DNA from: Cristatella mucedo
Lineage: Eukaryota; Bryozoa; Phylactolaemata; Cristatellidae
Assembly: GCA_009760855.2 (NCBI GenBank)
Contig: WPIO01000004.1
Span: forward strand, 3,476,501-3,540,500
DNA: 64,000 nucleotides
Direction: 5' to 3'
The position numbers and the translations under genes are program-made. Of this stretch, positions 10,074-20,846 are shown in pieces (the stretch's first letter is position 1; each line of letters begins with the position of its first letter). Under the pieces are notes generated by a model. The model was not told the DNA's origin, ran no database searches, and saw nothing but the letters and a program-made list of their open reading frames with translations.

Positions 10074-11805
10074 ATGGCGTGTCGGGAGGCCACGTACTAT
10101 GTACCCGTTTTGAAAGACGACCACACGCGTCACGGTCGCTACTACGACGCTTTCCGCGATTTTTGGCGAACGTCTTTCCCGAACCGAGAGGCCGAGCTGC
10201 AGGTCTGGAACGACCAGTGGGAGCGCGTGAGAAAGGACACATGGGACCTAATGCCCGGGTCGGAGAGCGCAGCCAGCGCCACGTGAGTGGTGGCTGACGC
10301 GCTCGCGGACCGCGGCTGCTTCAGTCGGCAGCAGCACGCTCAGGCGTCTGCTGCTGCGACTGCCCTCGGTCTCAGCGGGCGGCGGCGGCTCCAAGGTTGC
10401 TCGCAGAAGCGCGCGAGCTGGCTCAGTCGACACCGCGCGCGCGCGCGCTCGTTCGCCTGCAGGTCGAGCCCGGCGCCGGAGGAGTGCGCGGACGTGTCGC
10501 AGAGCTTTGTTCACGAGCCCGACGGCAAGCCGAAGTTTCAGGTGCAGGTAAACGCCAAGGACTTCAAGCCCGAGGACGTATTGGTCAGCATGATGCGTAA
10601 GTATCGACTCCGCGCGACGCTGCGAGCCGGCCAGCCTCCGGCGAGCGCGGCTGACGTCGCGAGCCGAGCGCGAAGCGTCGGCACAGCTGGCTCCGGCGCT
10701 GCGCGCCAAGTCGCGTCTCCGCCCGACGCACTGACCCTTCTCCGTCAGCCGTCCGCCGAACGGAAATTGAGCGGGCGCCGCGAAACCCGCGCGATGTGGC
10801 GCCGCTGCGCCGGAGAGAGAAGAATAAATAAGAAAGCTTTGGTGGCGTCGAGAGGTGCCTTTCGAGCGAATGCGTCGGCATCTCACTCAGTGCTGCAGCG
10901 ATAATGCTAGCGGTAGCAACGACTCGCTTACTTTACTCCACAAGCTAAACTGGCCCAGCAGTCGACTGCAGGCAGTTGACGTTTTACTTACTGTCACCCT
11001 TTTATATAACATAAACCGCAGATGTGTTACGTAAGCTTCATTGTTTGTATGCGCTCACCCACCCCCCCCCGCCGCCGCTACAACGTGCGCTTGCAGAAAA
11101 CCAGCTGCACATCTCTGCTAAGAGCGAGAAGCGGAACGCCAAAAATTTGAAAGAGTGCCGAGAGTTCAGCAAGTGCTTCGACTTGCCGCCTAACGTCGTT
11201 CCCGAGACGCTCTCTTCGTCGCTGTCCAGCGACGGAGTCCTGAGCATTACAGCGCACATATCGAGCCTGAATGACGCGGTACGCGCGCAAATTCTCGCGC
11301 TGCTGCTTTCCCATGCCGCCAGGCAGCAGCGAGCCGTCGGCGCGCAATGACGCGGCGGCGGCTGGGCCGCCGCCGCCGCGAGAAAATTCGAGAAAAGCGG
11401 CGTCAACCTGGCGCGAGCGTTTCTCCGCTGCAGGTGACCGACGACCCAGGTCGGCCGCAGCTGCGCGACGCCGTGGTAGCCATGGATGCCGCCAGTGCGA
11501 CAGGCTCGGCCGCCGACGGCTCCAGGCCTATCTTCGCGTTCCAACTTCCGGTGGTCGGCTTCTTTCCCGAGGAGATTGCGGTGGAAACCCGGGACCGAGT
11601 GCTCTCCATAAAAGGCTCGCACGAGGAGAGGCACAGCGGAGGCCTGCAGACCAAGTACTCGTTCTGCAAGAGCTACGTCCTGCCGCCGAGCGTCAACAAG
11701 GAGCAGCTGAGAGTCTGCCTGAGCGACGGGAGAGTCGTGGTGGCAGAGGCGCCCCACGTCGAACCTCAGCGGGCCACTGTCGAGCTGCAGGTGGAGCACA
11801 AATAG
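10074..11805 (+). CDS. Small heat shock protein with two alpha-crystallin domains (4 exons)
   Basis: Predicted ATP-independent cytosolic holdase chaperone. My gene model is exons 10074-10282, 10463-10596, 11097-11278 and 11434-11805. The introns begin GTGAGT, GTAAGT and GTACGC and end CTGCAG, TTGCAG and CTGCAG, and all reading phases agree. The product is 298 aa. The start ATG has a strong context (GAGACCATGG). Residues 1-70 form an aromatic, charged N-terminal arm (YYDAFRDFW, ELQVWNDQW). Alpha-crystallin domain 1 is at about 88-172 (KFQVQVNAKDFKPEDV; LHISAKSE; SSLSSDGVLSI). A linker with an Ala/Ser stretch follows. Domain 2 is at about 205-288 (FAFQLPVVGFFPEEIAV; YSFCKSYVLPPSV; LSDGRVVVAEAP). 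Two such domains in one chain is an architecture best known from flatworm p40/p36 proteins, and 298 aa fits that group. Domain 1 starts in exon 2 and runs through exon 3, while exon 4 holds all of domain 2. GC-rich exons contrast with the AT-rich flanks. No inactivating change is seen. The least certain points are the third donor and the exact transcript start. Confidence 0.88.
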
Positions 11806-12039
11806 GTAGCTCGGCCACGCGTTCATCGCTGTCTGTGCGATGCCTAGTTAAATGCTGCTCGGGGGAAGCGAGACGGTCGGTGCGGTTTCTTAAGCTCGAA
11901 TCGTACGTCGCGGTGTTTGCTAGGGCCAGGTCGCAGCGCGGCCTGCTGCGGCCCTGCTGTTTCTGCTCTCCCTCTTGTGTCGCAGTGTTGCCGCAGGGCT
12001 GCTCGAAGGCACGCTCAAAGCGGACGCCCTTTGTTTCTC

Positions 12040-12045
12040 AATAAA
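12040..12045 (+). terminator. Poly(A) signal of the small heat shock gene
   Basis: AATAAA lies 235 bp after the TAG stop at 11803-11805, at the point where the GC-rich gene gives way to AT-rich DNA. Confidence 0.6.
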
Positions 12046-12059
12046 AAATTCGTTCAGCT

Positions 12060-12788
12060 TGCTGCAGCAGCAGCCACGGCAAGTTTGTGCTTGCGAAAGG
12101 AAAACATGCAAACTAAGGGGAATGTCAAGAAAGTACTTACTTGTCCGACCATTGAATGAGTGTTTAGGGTACCTTTTGAAAGACATATTGGAACTGGGAT
12201 AAAAAGCGACGACTTAAGATGGCGAGCTCTAAAATAACTTATTTTATATTTTTCTTTTTTCATATTTTGTCGCAGTGCCATAGGAACTGAAAGCACATTC
12301 TGAACGCGATTTTTCATTGAAGACACGGCTTTTTTCCGCGAGACGGATAAGAGCTGGTTTTAGAATGCATAGCATGCTCAGGCAGTATTTTGAATATGAT
12401 GGGCAAAAGCAAGAGACTGGAGAAACGTTAAAGCGAGTGACTGAACCGTGAAAACGATGCTCTGCTCGACGGAGACCCGGTGAAGGTGAGAAGAAGAGGT
12501 CCGAGAGGCAGTCGCCACGTTCACGATATGCAAGTCTAGCCTCTTTGAGTGTTGCACCGACTCGACTTATTTAAAACTCACGCTAACCTAATATAAATGT
12601 GCGTGTCTAAAGAAGGCTAGCCGGGATATCAGAAAACGCAATAGCCGTCTGTCTTTGGTGTTCTTGTCTGAGAAGACTGGAGTATCTGCTTTTCGTTAAG
12701 TCGTGCCTCACTGAGGCTCCTATTTAATGCATCCTGTCCGTTGCCTCCAGGTGGCGACAGAGTCTTGTAGTCGTGACATACTTGTTGG
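12060..12788. other. No recognised feature
   Basis: AT-rich intergenic DNA between the heat shock gene and the 34-bp minisatellite. Nothing supported. Confidence 0.4.
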
Positions 12789-13034
12789 CCATCTTCAGCT
12801 TTTTAAGCTTTTTTAGCGGAAGCCATCTTCAGCTTTTTAAGCTTTTTTAGCGGAAGCCATCTTCAGCTTTTTAAGCTTTTTTAGCGGAAGCCATCAGCTT
12901 TTTAAGCTTTTTTAGCGGAAGCCACCTTCAGCTTTTTAAGCTTTTTTAGCGGAAGCCATCTTCAGCTTTTTAAGCTTTTTTAGCGGAAGCCATCTTCAGC
13001 TTTTTAAGCTTTTTTAGCGGAAGCCATCTTCAGC
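12789..13034 (+). repeat. 34-bp minisatellite, about 7.3 copies
   Basis: The unit is 'ccatcttcagctttttaagc' followed by 'ttttttagcggaag'. Copies are almost identical; one lacks several bases and one has 'cacc' for 'catc'. Each unit contains AAGCTT and a short self-complementary core (AGCTTTTTAAGCTT). High identity implies recent expansion or homogenisation. Confidence 0.95.
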
Positions 13035-13191
13035 CTGCTTTGGCGTCCTTTTTCTTCCAAGAAAAGCTGCTGACGGAATGGATTTACACTCGACGCAATG
13101 CTGGCCAAGCAAAGTGCCTGGTTTAGGCTTCCCGACTCCTGATTAATTTAAGTTACACCGAAAATATTTCAAAACTAGTTGCAAACTTCTG

Positions 13192-13780
13192 AAGCTAGGC
13201 TTGTCTGTCGTGAGCCTCTCAGTTAACAGATAACACCGCTACTAGCCGATCTACACTGGCTGCCAGTAAAGCAGTGCAGCGACTTCAAGGTTCTGTCACT
13301 CACTCTTAGGTCCCTTAATTATTTTTCTCCAGTCTACTTATCAGATTTATTCCACCACCAAGCTAGGTATCATGCCACTAGCTTTTCTGAATCAAACCGT
13401 TTATCTTCACCTCGTACGAATCTCAAATCCTTTGATGGTCGTGCCTTCACTTCATATGCTCTCAATGCCTGGAACTCACTCCCGACTGAGTTCACGACAT
13501 CCCCTGACGACATTTAAAAAGAAACTAAAAACGCATTTTTTCATCAAAGCATGTAGTGGGTCCAAAAGATTCATCTGTTGTGTGCTTATGGGTGGTGACA
13601 CTGTCCCACTGCTACTAACCATATTTGCATGCTGACCTGGTGCATGTCACCTAGTTATGCTTGGTGAGATTGGGCATGCTACGACTGACCATTTTAACAC
13701 ACTCCTTTTATAGCATATCTACGTGCCTAGAAAAAAATATATTTGTCTGGGGTGCTATATAAATGTATTATTATTATATA
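13192..13780 (+). mobile_element. LINE-B 3' fragment
   Basis: Starts at 'gaagctaggcttgtctgtcg' (the ARLVCRE region) and runs through the C-terminal codons and untranslated sequence to 'gtgctatataaatgtattattatta'. Frameshifted throughout. Confidence 0.75.
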
Positions 13781-14633
13781 CCATTTATACCAAGGCAGAA
13801 ACTCAAGCCTCAGCAACGCACTGGAAACACTTTCCCAATCTAGAGTGTCCCAAAAGCAATCCGTCGCATTCAGAATCAAGCAAAGAGATTACAGCGTATA
13901 CAGTAGCCCAATTACTTGGTCGTTACAGGATCGTTAATTTAAGATATGCTTTCCGTCTGATTTTTGCACCTAAGCTCAATGCACTCCATCCACCAGATGG
14001 CCTATTGTTTGCTGCAGACACTAAGCTAGCTAGATCTACTAAGCACAAGCTTGAAAAACCACACCAAAGATCTGGACTGACTGTCAATCAGCAGGCGTAT
14101 GAGGACTGCTGTATATCGTACCAATCGATCCTAGCAAAGGCCGAATCTAGCTCCTAAAAAATAAATTGCTGAATCACAGATGCAAAATCAAAAAATGCTG
14201 ATGTCGCCGATCAACCATCTCCTCAACCGCTACCAGATTAGCTCCTTACCTGATGATCCCGGTGATGATCTAGCAGATAGCTTTTCTTAATTCTTTGTCC
14301 AGAAGATAGACAAGATCAGGGAGTCAATTCCTGCGATAGCAGCACCCCCTCATGGAATGCTGTCCCTAAATTCCATATAGCACATTAATGTCTACACTCA
14401 AGATCATTAGTGACCTCGTCCTGAAGCTCATATGGCAATAAAGAAGACAACTAGTTATATTGACCCTATTTCTACTGACCTGCTTCTACGATGCATTGAT
14501 CTGCTGCTGCCATGTATAACTGACATCGTATGTAAATATGTCATTAGTCTCAGGTCACATAGTAAAGCCGCAACTCAAGAAAGCAACACTAGACTAAGAG
14601 AACTTGTCGTGGCAGACCCGATGAACTTATATA

Positions 14634-15884
14634 CCGTGGTGTCTCGGCTTGCGTATGTCTCTACATATGAGTGTTGCGAGATACGAGCTGTCTCTCGGGT
14701 GATTTTTTGCGTTGACTTCGAGCTAAAATTCGGGTTACAAGCTAGCCCCAGATACTCGTAAGCTGGTTGCTGCAGTGAACGCCACCCTGCATGCGGTTAC
14801 TCAGGCCAATAAAAGTAGGCAGCGAACGACGTTTCGTTGCAAGACGCTACCCTACGACCCGGATGTGACGCCAAGTGGAGGCCCGTTGATTCGCTCCCAG
14901 ACAAGACTCGAGCGATCCATCGTGGTGCTTGGACGCACGAGATCGCCAGACTGGTGTTAAATCCGACTGCGGCAGGAACAGCAAAGTACGTACGGCACTC
15001 AATTTAGGCAATATCATCTCGTGACCGTTCATCATATAGCTGATAATGTTGTGTTAGCCTGTGGCTTCTGCTGTAATTAGCGAAGCGCCTGACACTAATG
15101 CACACGCCTCACCTGTGGTCAATATTTAAGCCATCGAAGCAGCCCAGCGTCGGGCCACTAATGCAGCTTAAATTTCGCATCGTTTGCTGCGATTGATTGA
15201 GCTCTCATGTATGTGCCCGTTGAGTGGAATAAAGCAGTCTCCTTTACTGCTCACCTGCACCCGCTGTGCTTCCCTGAGAATCCAACTAAAACAGCCACCG
15301 CTGGAGACACTGTCATACAATGATTACAACCGGTGCGTCCACATAAATGCACTGCCAATAAACTGAAGGGGAAGCTTTCGCCCTGCGAACAGGACAACAA
15401 TCGGCGAATAAGATTCAGATATTCATTTCAGCGTTTCTCCTCTAACTCTATCAGCATCTTCAACTCGTTCGATTTCCAGGTTATTCCTGTACATTAGGAT
15501 TACTAAAACACGTTTACGTCAAGACATTCCATTTTATTTTTTTTAAATCTTTTATTAATAAAAAGTAAATTTTTTTAAACATGAAAAATTGCAGTGTTTT
15601 TCGGGGGTCCACAACTGATTAGCGGAATTTCAATTCATTTGCCGAGCTGGTTTGGTCCAGTGGTTAGTGCCCTATACAAACTCGCCCGATCAAGTTCTGG
15701 CTGAGGTCGCGGGCTCAAGCCCGGAGGCATATGTGAAGTGCCTGAATAGAGATTAAGATCTCTTGGAGCGCTATACAAATGAACTATATATTACATATTT
15801 AATTGAGTAACATTGACATACGAGTAATTTGAGGTACGTGATCCTGCACGGCACGAATTAAACTCGTACGCCGAGGTACCACTG
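14634..15884 (-). mobile_element. pogo/Tigger-like MITE inserted in LINE-B
   Basis: Ends are CCGTGGTGTCTCGGCTTGCG on the left and, read inward from the right, CAGTGGTACCTCGGCGTACG, with TA on both sides (14632-14633 and 15885-15886). It is 1,251 bp including a SINE. Internal blocks match the 6417-7145 copy in reverse order: 'tgacatacgagtaatttgag', 'aaaaattgcagtgtttttcg' and 'gagctaaaattcgggttaca'. No transposase remains. Confidence 0.75.
15641..15797 (+). mobile_element. SINE-2 copy inside the MITE
   Basis: Starts GCCGAGCTGGTTTGGTCCAG with a box-A-like TGGTCCAGTGGTTAG, then a box-B-like GGGCTCAAGCCC, then a tail 'gtgcctgaatagagattaag...ggagcgctatacaaatgaac' and a short (TA)n end. It interrupts the MITE between 'caattcattt' and 'gagtaacattgacatac'. 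Confidence 0.8.
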
Positions 15885-17078
15885 TATTGATACTTCCAGC
15901 ATTGCTATTAAGTTGCAGTCTGGTTTTAGAGCTAAGCACTCCACGGTATCAGTATTGCTTTGTTTTTACAACAATATACTTAGTAGTGCAGACGCGAGTA
16001 GAGTATCTCTGCTTGTTTTGCACGATCTCTCAGCTGCTTTTGATGCTATCGATCACCAAGTCCGTCTTGAGTGTCTCGTCTCGCCTGGGTATTACTGGCA
16101 CTGCATTGCAATGGTTTAGTCCAATCTCAATCGGAGACTTATGAGTGTCGATGTGAATGGACAATGATCATCAGAGAAAATTCGTGATCTATGGGGTACC
16201 TCAAGACTCCATGCTTGTTCCATTTCTTTTCACGGTGAATACTCTTCCTCTTGCCAAAGTTAATGCCAAGCACAATCTAGGCTTTTACTTCTCGGCCGAT
16301 GAATCTCAGTTGTAACTTTGATTTGATCCCTCCCAGCTCTCCAGAAAGGCGAATTCTCTCAACTTCCTTTCTGTATGTATTGATGACATCCGCATATGGA
16401 TGGCAGCAATGGTTCTTAAATTTAATGATAATAAAACCAACTTACTAGTTATGAGAAACTCAAGTGTGATTCAGAAATTAAAAAGGCTGACGCCCAAAAT
16501 CGGCTTTGCCAGCATATTCTTTGTTGAATCTGCAGGAAATCTAGGTGTCATGTTCCAAAATGACCTTTCATCGGACAACCACATCAGTTCCAGTCAAGTC
16601 TGCTTACTTGCAGGTGCAAAACCTTGCTAACATTTGGGCTCGTTTATGCATGGATACCACATCAAAATTGGTCCATACATTTGTGACATCCCTCTAGACT
16701 TCTGTAACTTACTGTTTGCTGGCCTACCGGCATGTGTATTCAGGGGCTTACAGCCGGTGCAAAACTCTGCAGCTAGGCCTGTCTGTCGTCAGCGTCCCAG
16801 TTTCGACATCACACCCCTTCTCGCCGACCTGCACTGGCTCCCATTCAAGCAATGCATCGACTTCAAGGTTTTGTCACTCACTTTTAGTTCCTTTCATTCT
16901 TTTGCTCCAGCCTACCTCTCAGATCGACTAGTCAACCAGGCTAAGCATCGTACTACTAGCTTTGCGGAAGTCAATTGTTTACCTAAACCTCGTACAATAC
17001 TCAAATATTTTGGAGAACGTGTTTTTAGTTCATTTGCTCCCAAAGCCTGAAACTCACTCCCGACTTGTGTCGCGATAT

Positions 17079-17295
17079 ACTTCTGTTACTCACTACCTCC
17101 ACTGCTCTCCTGACTCTGTTATACTTCCCACTTTCTCTTTGTTGCGTGAGACGAAGTCTGCTGGCTACCGAATATCGGCTACGATGCGTACCGAAAGCCA
17201 CTTAGGCTGTGAGTGCCCTATACAAACTCTCCTGCGTAACATCACATAGTCCTTATGGCTTTGTGAAGTTACAGACGGAGATACATTACAGTACT
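17079..17295 (+). mobile_element. LINE-A 3' tail joined directly to LINE-B
   Basis: From 'tacttctgttactcactacc' to 'gagttacagacggagataca' the sequence is LINE-A 3' region in the same orientation as the LINE-B body that precedes it. Confidence 0.75.
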
Positions 17296-18117
17296 ACCGC
17301 ACTTCTCCATTTCTTTGCGTCTGGTCGTCTGGCTGTTTCTTGGACCTAAATTAAAACCTTTTACGCGATCGAATCATCAGTACGTATGTACCGAACGTGT
17401 ATAATTTGCTTCTGCTTCTGTCACGGTCTACATTGACGCAAAATCTGAGCTAGGCTAAAGGAAAAAAAGAGCTTTCTCCTGCTCCAAAAAAATGTTGCGT
17501 CTTTTCCCTGTTAGCACTGAGCCTCTAGCTGCATCTCTTCCGTGGCCGTATCCCGTGGCCGAGTTCGCTAAAAATAGCATATCTCAAAACCGCGATACTT
17601 GCTGAGTGCCGCACCAGTTGAGACAGATTTTTAGAAAGGGGCACACTTGATGTATCCTGTAAATCCTACTTCGCAGTGCTCAGACGGTGCTAACAAATAA
17701 AACCCTTCGAAAGTGAAAGCTATTTCGTAAACCTGAAGTATTTATTCCCAGATACTAAAAAGAAATAAGTCGTTTTAAATTTTTATGAACCTGGTAAAAT
17801 TGAACGTGTTGTTGGGCACTGTTTTTTAATATTTTATCTTACTTGCAGATTATTTATTTTGTGAGGAATGAATATGCCAAACAGGCCACACGATGCAAAA
17901 ATATTCATAGTTATACGATGATCCTCAGAGTGTGGAAAATTTCTACCCGGCACTTTGTCACTTGAGATCAGAGGTTCTGCCTCAGAGTCACGTGGGATGA
18001 GAGGCACTTTTTGGTAACCTTTCGTCTATTGCTTCTTCTGCAACGTGTTTGTGAAGCACCCATTTAGGCATAGGCATATCTGATGGCACTACGCATACGA
18101 CTGTCATTCTTATGAGA
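17296..18117. other. No recognised feature
   Basis: AT-rich. 17295-17360 may be a worn LINE C-terminal scrap ('cgtctggctgtttcttggac', also seen near 50.84 kb). Nothing else identified. Confidence 0.35.
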
Positions 18118-18282
18118 CTAGCTGATTTAAAAGCCGTGTTTGTATGATCCTAGTGGTAGGTAAGCCAAAATGGCTATCACCACCGCTAGCAGTTGGCGAT
18201 AAAGTCTCACCCACTGTAGGATTGGAACCCACGACCTCGGTCGTGAAGAGCGAGCATGTTACCTCTTGGGCTAACACGGCCC
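18118..18282 (-). mobile_element. SINE-1 copy
   Basis: Reverse-strand tRNA-derived SINE. On the minus strand it has the tRNA-like 'ccgaggtcgtgggttccaatcc' B-box region, the 'gtggtgatagccattttggc' body and the 'aaatcagcta' 3' end. Confidence 0.75.
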
Positions 18283-18672
18283 TTACCATTAGTTAATCCT
18301 CTTGATGTGCCATGGTCTTAGCACGTTACCACTATGCTGTGGCGAACAGAAAAACACTTATCCACAAAGTTTTCTACCAGGGCAAGAATTGAAAAGTGCG
18401 TTTCGGGCCCGCAGCAGCTTCAGGCACGCGCCCGTCGGGCGCGTTCATCCAGTCCGGTAGCTTGGGATCAAAGGCTCTCCACTAACTCCCCACACTACGG
18501 CCGCCCGTACCTTCGCTCACCCATTGCAGTTCACAAGTTTCTTTAAAGGATGAATCGCCAGCAGGTTTGCCGAGGCGTCCATTCCCCGAACTGCTGCCAC
18601 CGCTGAGTTTCGTCCAGCGTGCCCGCCATTTGCCGACAGGCGCTATCTGCTACCTCAACCTTTTTTGGTCGA
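18283..18672. other. No recognised feature
   Basis: A 70-codon frame at 18334-18546 has no recognisable content. Nothing else supported. Confidence 0.35.
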
Positions 18673-18844
18673 TAAATACAATAATAGTTAGCTGATTCAG
18701 CAGCCTCATTTTTGTAGCAGCCGAAGAGCCTTAACGGCTTTCCCTACCGCTTGCAGTGGGGAATAAAGGATTGCCCAGTGAAGGGTTCGAACCCACGACC
18801 AGCGTCGCAAAGACTAAGCACCGAACCCCCTGGGCTACGGCCAA
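18673..18844 (-). mobile_element. SINE-1 copy
   Basis: Reverse-strand copy. The minus strand carries 'gtagcccagggggttcggtg', box B GGGTTCGAACCC, the 'ccactgcaagcggtaggg' stem-like body and an end in 'aatcagctaactattattgt'. Confidence 0.8.
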
Positions 18845-20716
18845 GGGACTTGATGTCAGCCAAAGCATAGGCTACTGTCGCTGGGAACGCTAGCTGCCTG
18901 TTACTTGTGCAACAAGCTGACGGTGATTATTAAGTGCTTGCATTGTGCAGAGCCAACGCGAAACATCGATCTACACTGTGCCGAACAATCAATTCTGTGT
19001 GCTTGCCGATTGTATGATGCATGTACCCGCCGACTGTGCCAAGATGTATGCATCCGCCGGTTGAGCGTCGATGCATGGACCCGGCGATTGCTTTTCGATG
19101 CATAATGCCCCCGCCGATTCGCCAAACGCTGAGGGACTTTAGACGAGCCGATCCCTCGTCGAAGGACAAAGGATCGAATGACGAAGGGCAGCATGGCGCA
19201 GGCGGCTGGTGCAGCAGCTAGTAGAGTATTTGCGATATGCGATGCGCGCTGAACGAATCTCTCGTGGCCCTCGCATCCAGCGATTGGCCGTTTAATTGGA
19301 GAGCCCTGCTGCTGGGCAATTGGGACGAGACGTTGGTGGTCAGTATAGCCCTCGGCAGCCGTTTTCCTGTCGAAGATGAGTTTACAGGTTCCGTAGCTAC
19401 GTCGGATGCTCCTACGAGGAAGGAGAAATCTAAAGTCAGCCTCAGCCGAGCTCAGCACAGAGATGGGGATTAATTGAATGCATCAATGTGCAACACACGG
19501 TTACATGGCGGTTGGCCGCCATCATACTCGAGAATGTATCAACCTACATAGTTTTGGATCTTAGCACGTAAGACCAAGGGTCCAAGCAACTGGAGTGGCT
19601 GACGTCATGCCCACGTCATTTTTTGTGATATTTATTGTACTCCTGTGATGATGCAGATAATTATAAGTGTCATTTCATAAATATCAAGAGAGATGATTTA
19701 CTTTTTGCAAGATGTAGCAACAGCAAGCACACCCGCATATAAGAAATTGTGCATTGAATGCTGAATACAATTACGAAATATAGTTAAGCAGGCTTTTTAT
19801 TAACGCTTTATCTATTTATGCATGCAAACGCTGTGAACTTTGTCTTTCCATGGGAACGCATAAAAGAGATATAAAAACGGATATGGAACATGGCAGGGAC
19901 TATCAATTTTAGACTCTCTGTGATGGTTTTTGGTTCTTAGTAATTGCTTCTGCGGTTTTGCACAGCCAACTATGCATAGTCTTTGATTATCAAATTGATT
20001 TTCACTAAAAAAAGGCGGCAAAGTATCTTGCTGTAAAACAGATTTTATTTTAAATAAATTGAAATTTACAGTCCTTATTTTTATATATTTTTAAAAAGCT
20101 CAAAAACTCATTAATATATTTGGAATGTCTTAAATTTAAGTATATTCTCTCATTGAAATTTGCATGTACTCCTAAGCCAAGAATAAATCCTGTGCACTTC
20201 CTATTGGTCGGCCAATGTTGCAAAAAGCCACAAGTCATCGAATTCAGCAGATTAAATGGGTCATGTCAAGCATGACAGGAATAATGGGGAGCAGCGCACG
20301 TCGTTTCTCTGCGTACAAGACACTTCTCTTGTCATAGCAACACCTGAGTTAACGTACGCCTTTCAGGAGATTGCAGCGATTTCAAGTTGTACAAATAGCA
20401 GCAACCAACGTTGGATATTGCATCATTTTCCAATAGAAGTCACTGCCCGTGCTATTTGTGCAGCAGTTTTACCACGAACCCCGATTGTAGAAAGAACTAA
20501 ATGTTTGCAGACTAGTCTGTAAACAAAACTTGTTGGGAATGGAATTGCATCAGTTTAACAGTGGCTGCATCTCGTTTTAAAATGGACTGTATTCTCAAGC
20601 CTTCGAAGTTTGCTGTTCAGCTAGCCCGGAACCCGTGTGATCAATGCGGCACAATAATAATAGTAAGAGCAACCACTATCTGTCTTTTCCATCAAGCCTC
20701 ATCCTGCTTCTCTAAC
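18845..20716. other. Unassigned stretch with one repeat
   Basis: A 185-codon minus-strand frame (18901-19458) and an overlapping plus-strand frame owe their length to low stop density in the GC-rich repeat at 19004-19125. Neither shows a domain. 19500-20716 is AT-rich and unassigned. Confidence 0.35.
19004..19125 (+). repeat. Imperfect tandem repeat (GATGCATG...CCCGCCGATT)
   Basis: About four diverged units of roughly 30 bp pairing 'gatgcat' with 'cccgccga' wording (19015, 19049, 19070, 19097). Confidence 0.55.
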
Positions 20717-20846
20717 GCCTCCCCGGCTTGGCCGAAGGATCAAGGTGCCTCTACTTTGCAACTGAAGTCGTTGGCTCGCGCCCTGTGACATGAGAAACAC
20801 CTGAATAGAGATCAAGTTCTTTTAGGGCCTTATGCATATGAATTAT
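20717..20846 (+). mobile_element. Degenerate SINE-2 copy
   Basis: 'cctccccggcttggccgaag', then 'gtcgttggctcgcgccc' (box-B-like), then 'cacctgaatagagatcaagt' and 'agggccttatgcatatgaat', in the order of the better SINE-2 copies. Confidence 0.55.

Larger units (their letters stand above)
13781..17078 (+). mobile_element. LINE-B copy split by a MITE
   Basis: Before the MITE, fragments read KIDKIRESIPA-like and LRELVVADPMNLY, the LINE-B linker and RT N-terminus that also occur at 49.3-50.0 kb. After the MITE, the RT resumes with LQSGFRAKHSTVSVLL, then LHDLSAAFDAIDHQV, and continues through DNKTNLLVM and LAPAYLSDRL-like C-terminal segments. The element therefore predates the MITE. At about 17079 the LINE-B sequence stops and a LINE-A tail takes over. 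All frames are interrupted. The active-site region near 16290 is 'ttctcggccgatgaatctcag', where the Tyr-Ala-Asp-Asp motif has decayed. Confidence 0.75.

Noticed and set aside
10248-10904. Frames of more than 200 codons on both strands over exon 2 and introns 1-2 of the heat shock gene
   Set aside because: GC-rich intronic sequence with few stops. The spliced model explains the conserved segments better.
11038-11826. 262-codon minus-strand frame opposite the heat shock gene
   Set aside because: Antisense shadow of GC-rich coding exons, without a recognisable domain.
12789-13034. CRISPR-like array
   Set aside because: Tandem units have no distinct spacers, and the context is eukaryotic. It is a minisatellite.
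18901-19458. 185-codon minus-strand frame
   Set aside because: Overlaps a local tandem repeat, has no domain, and shows no splice or promoter context.
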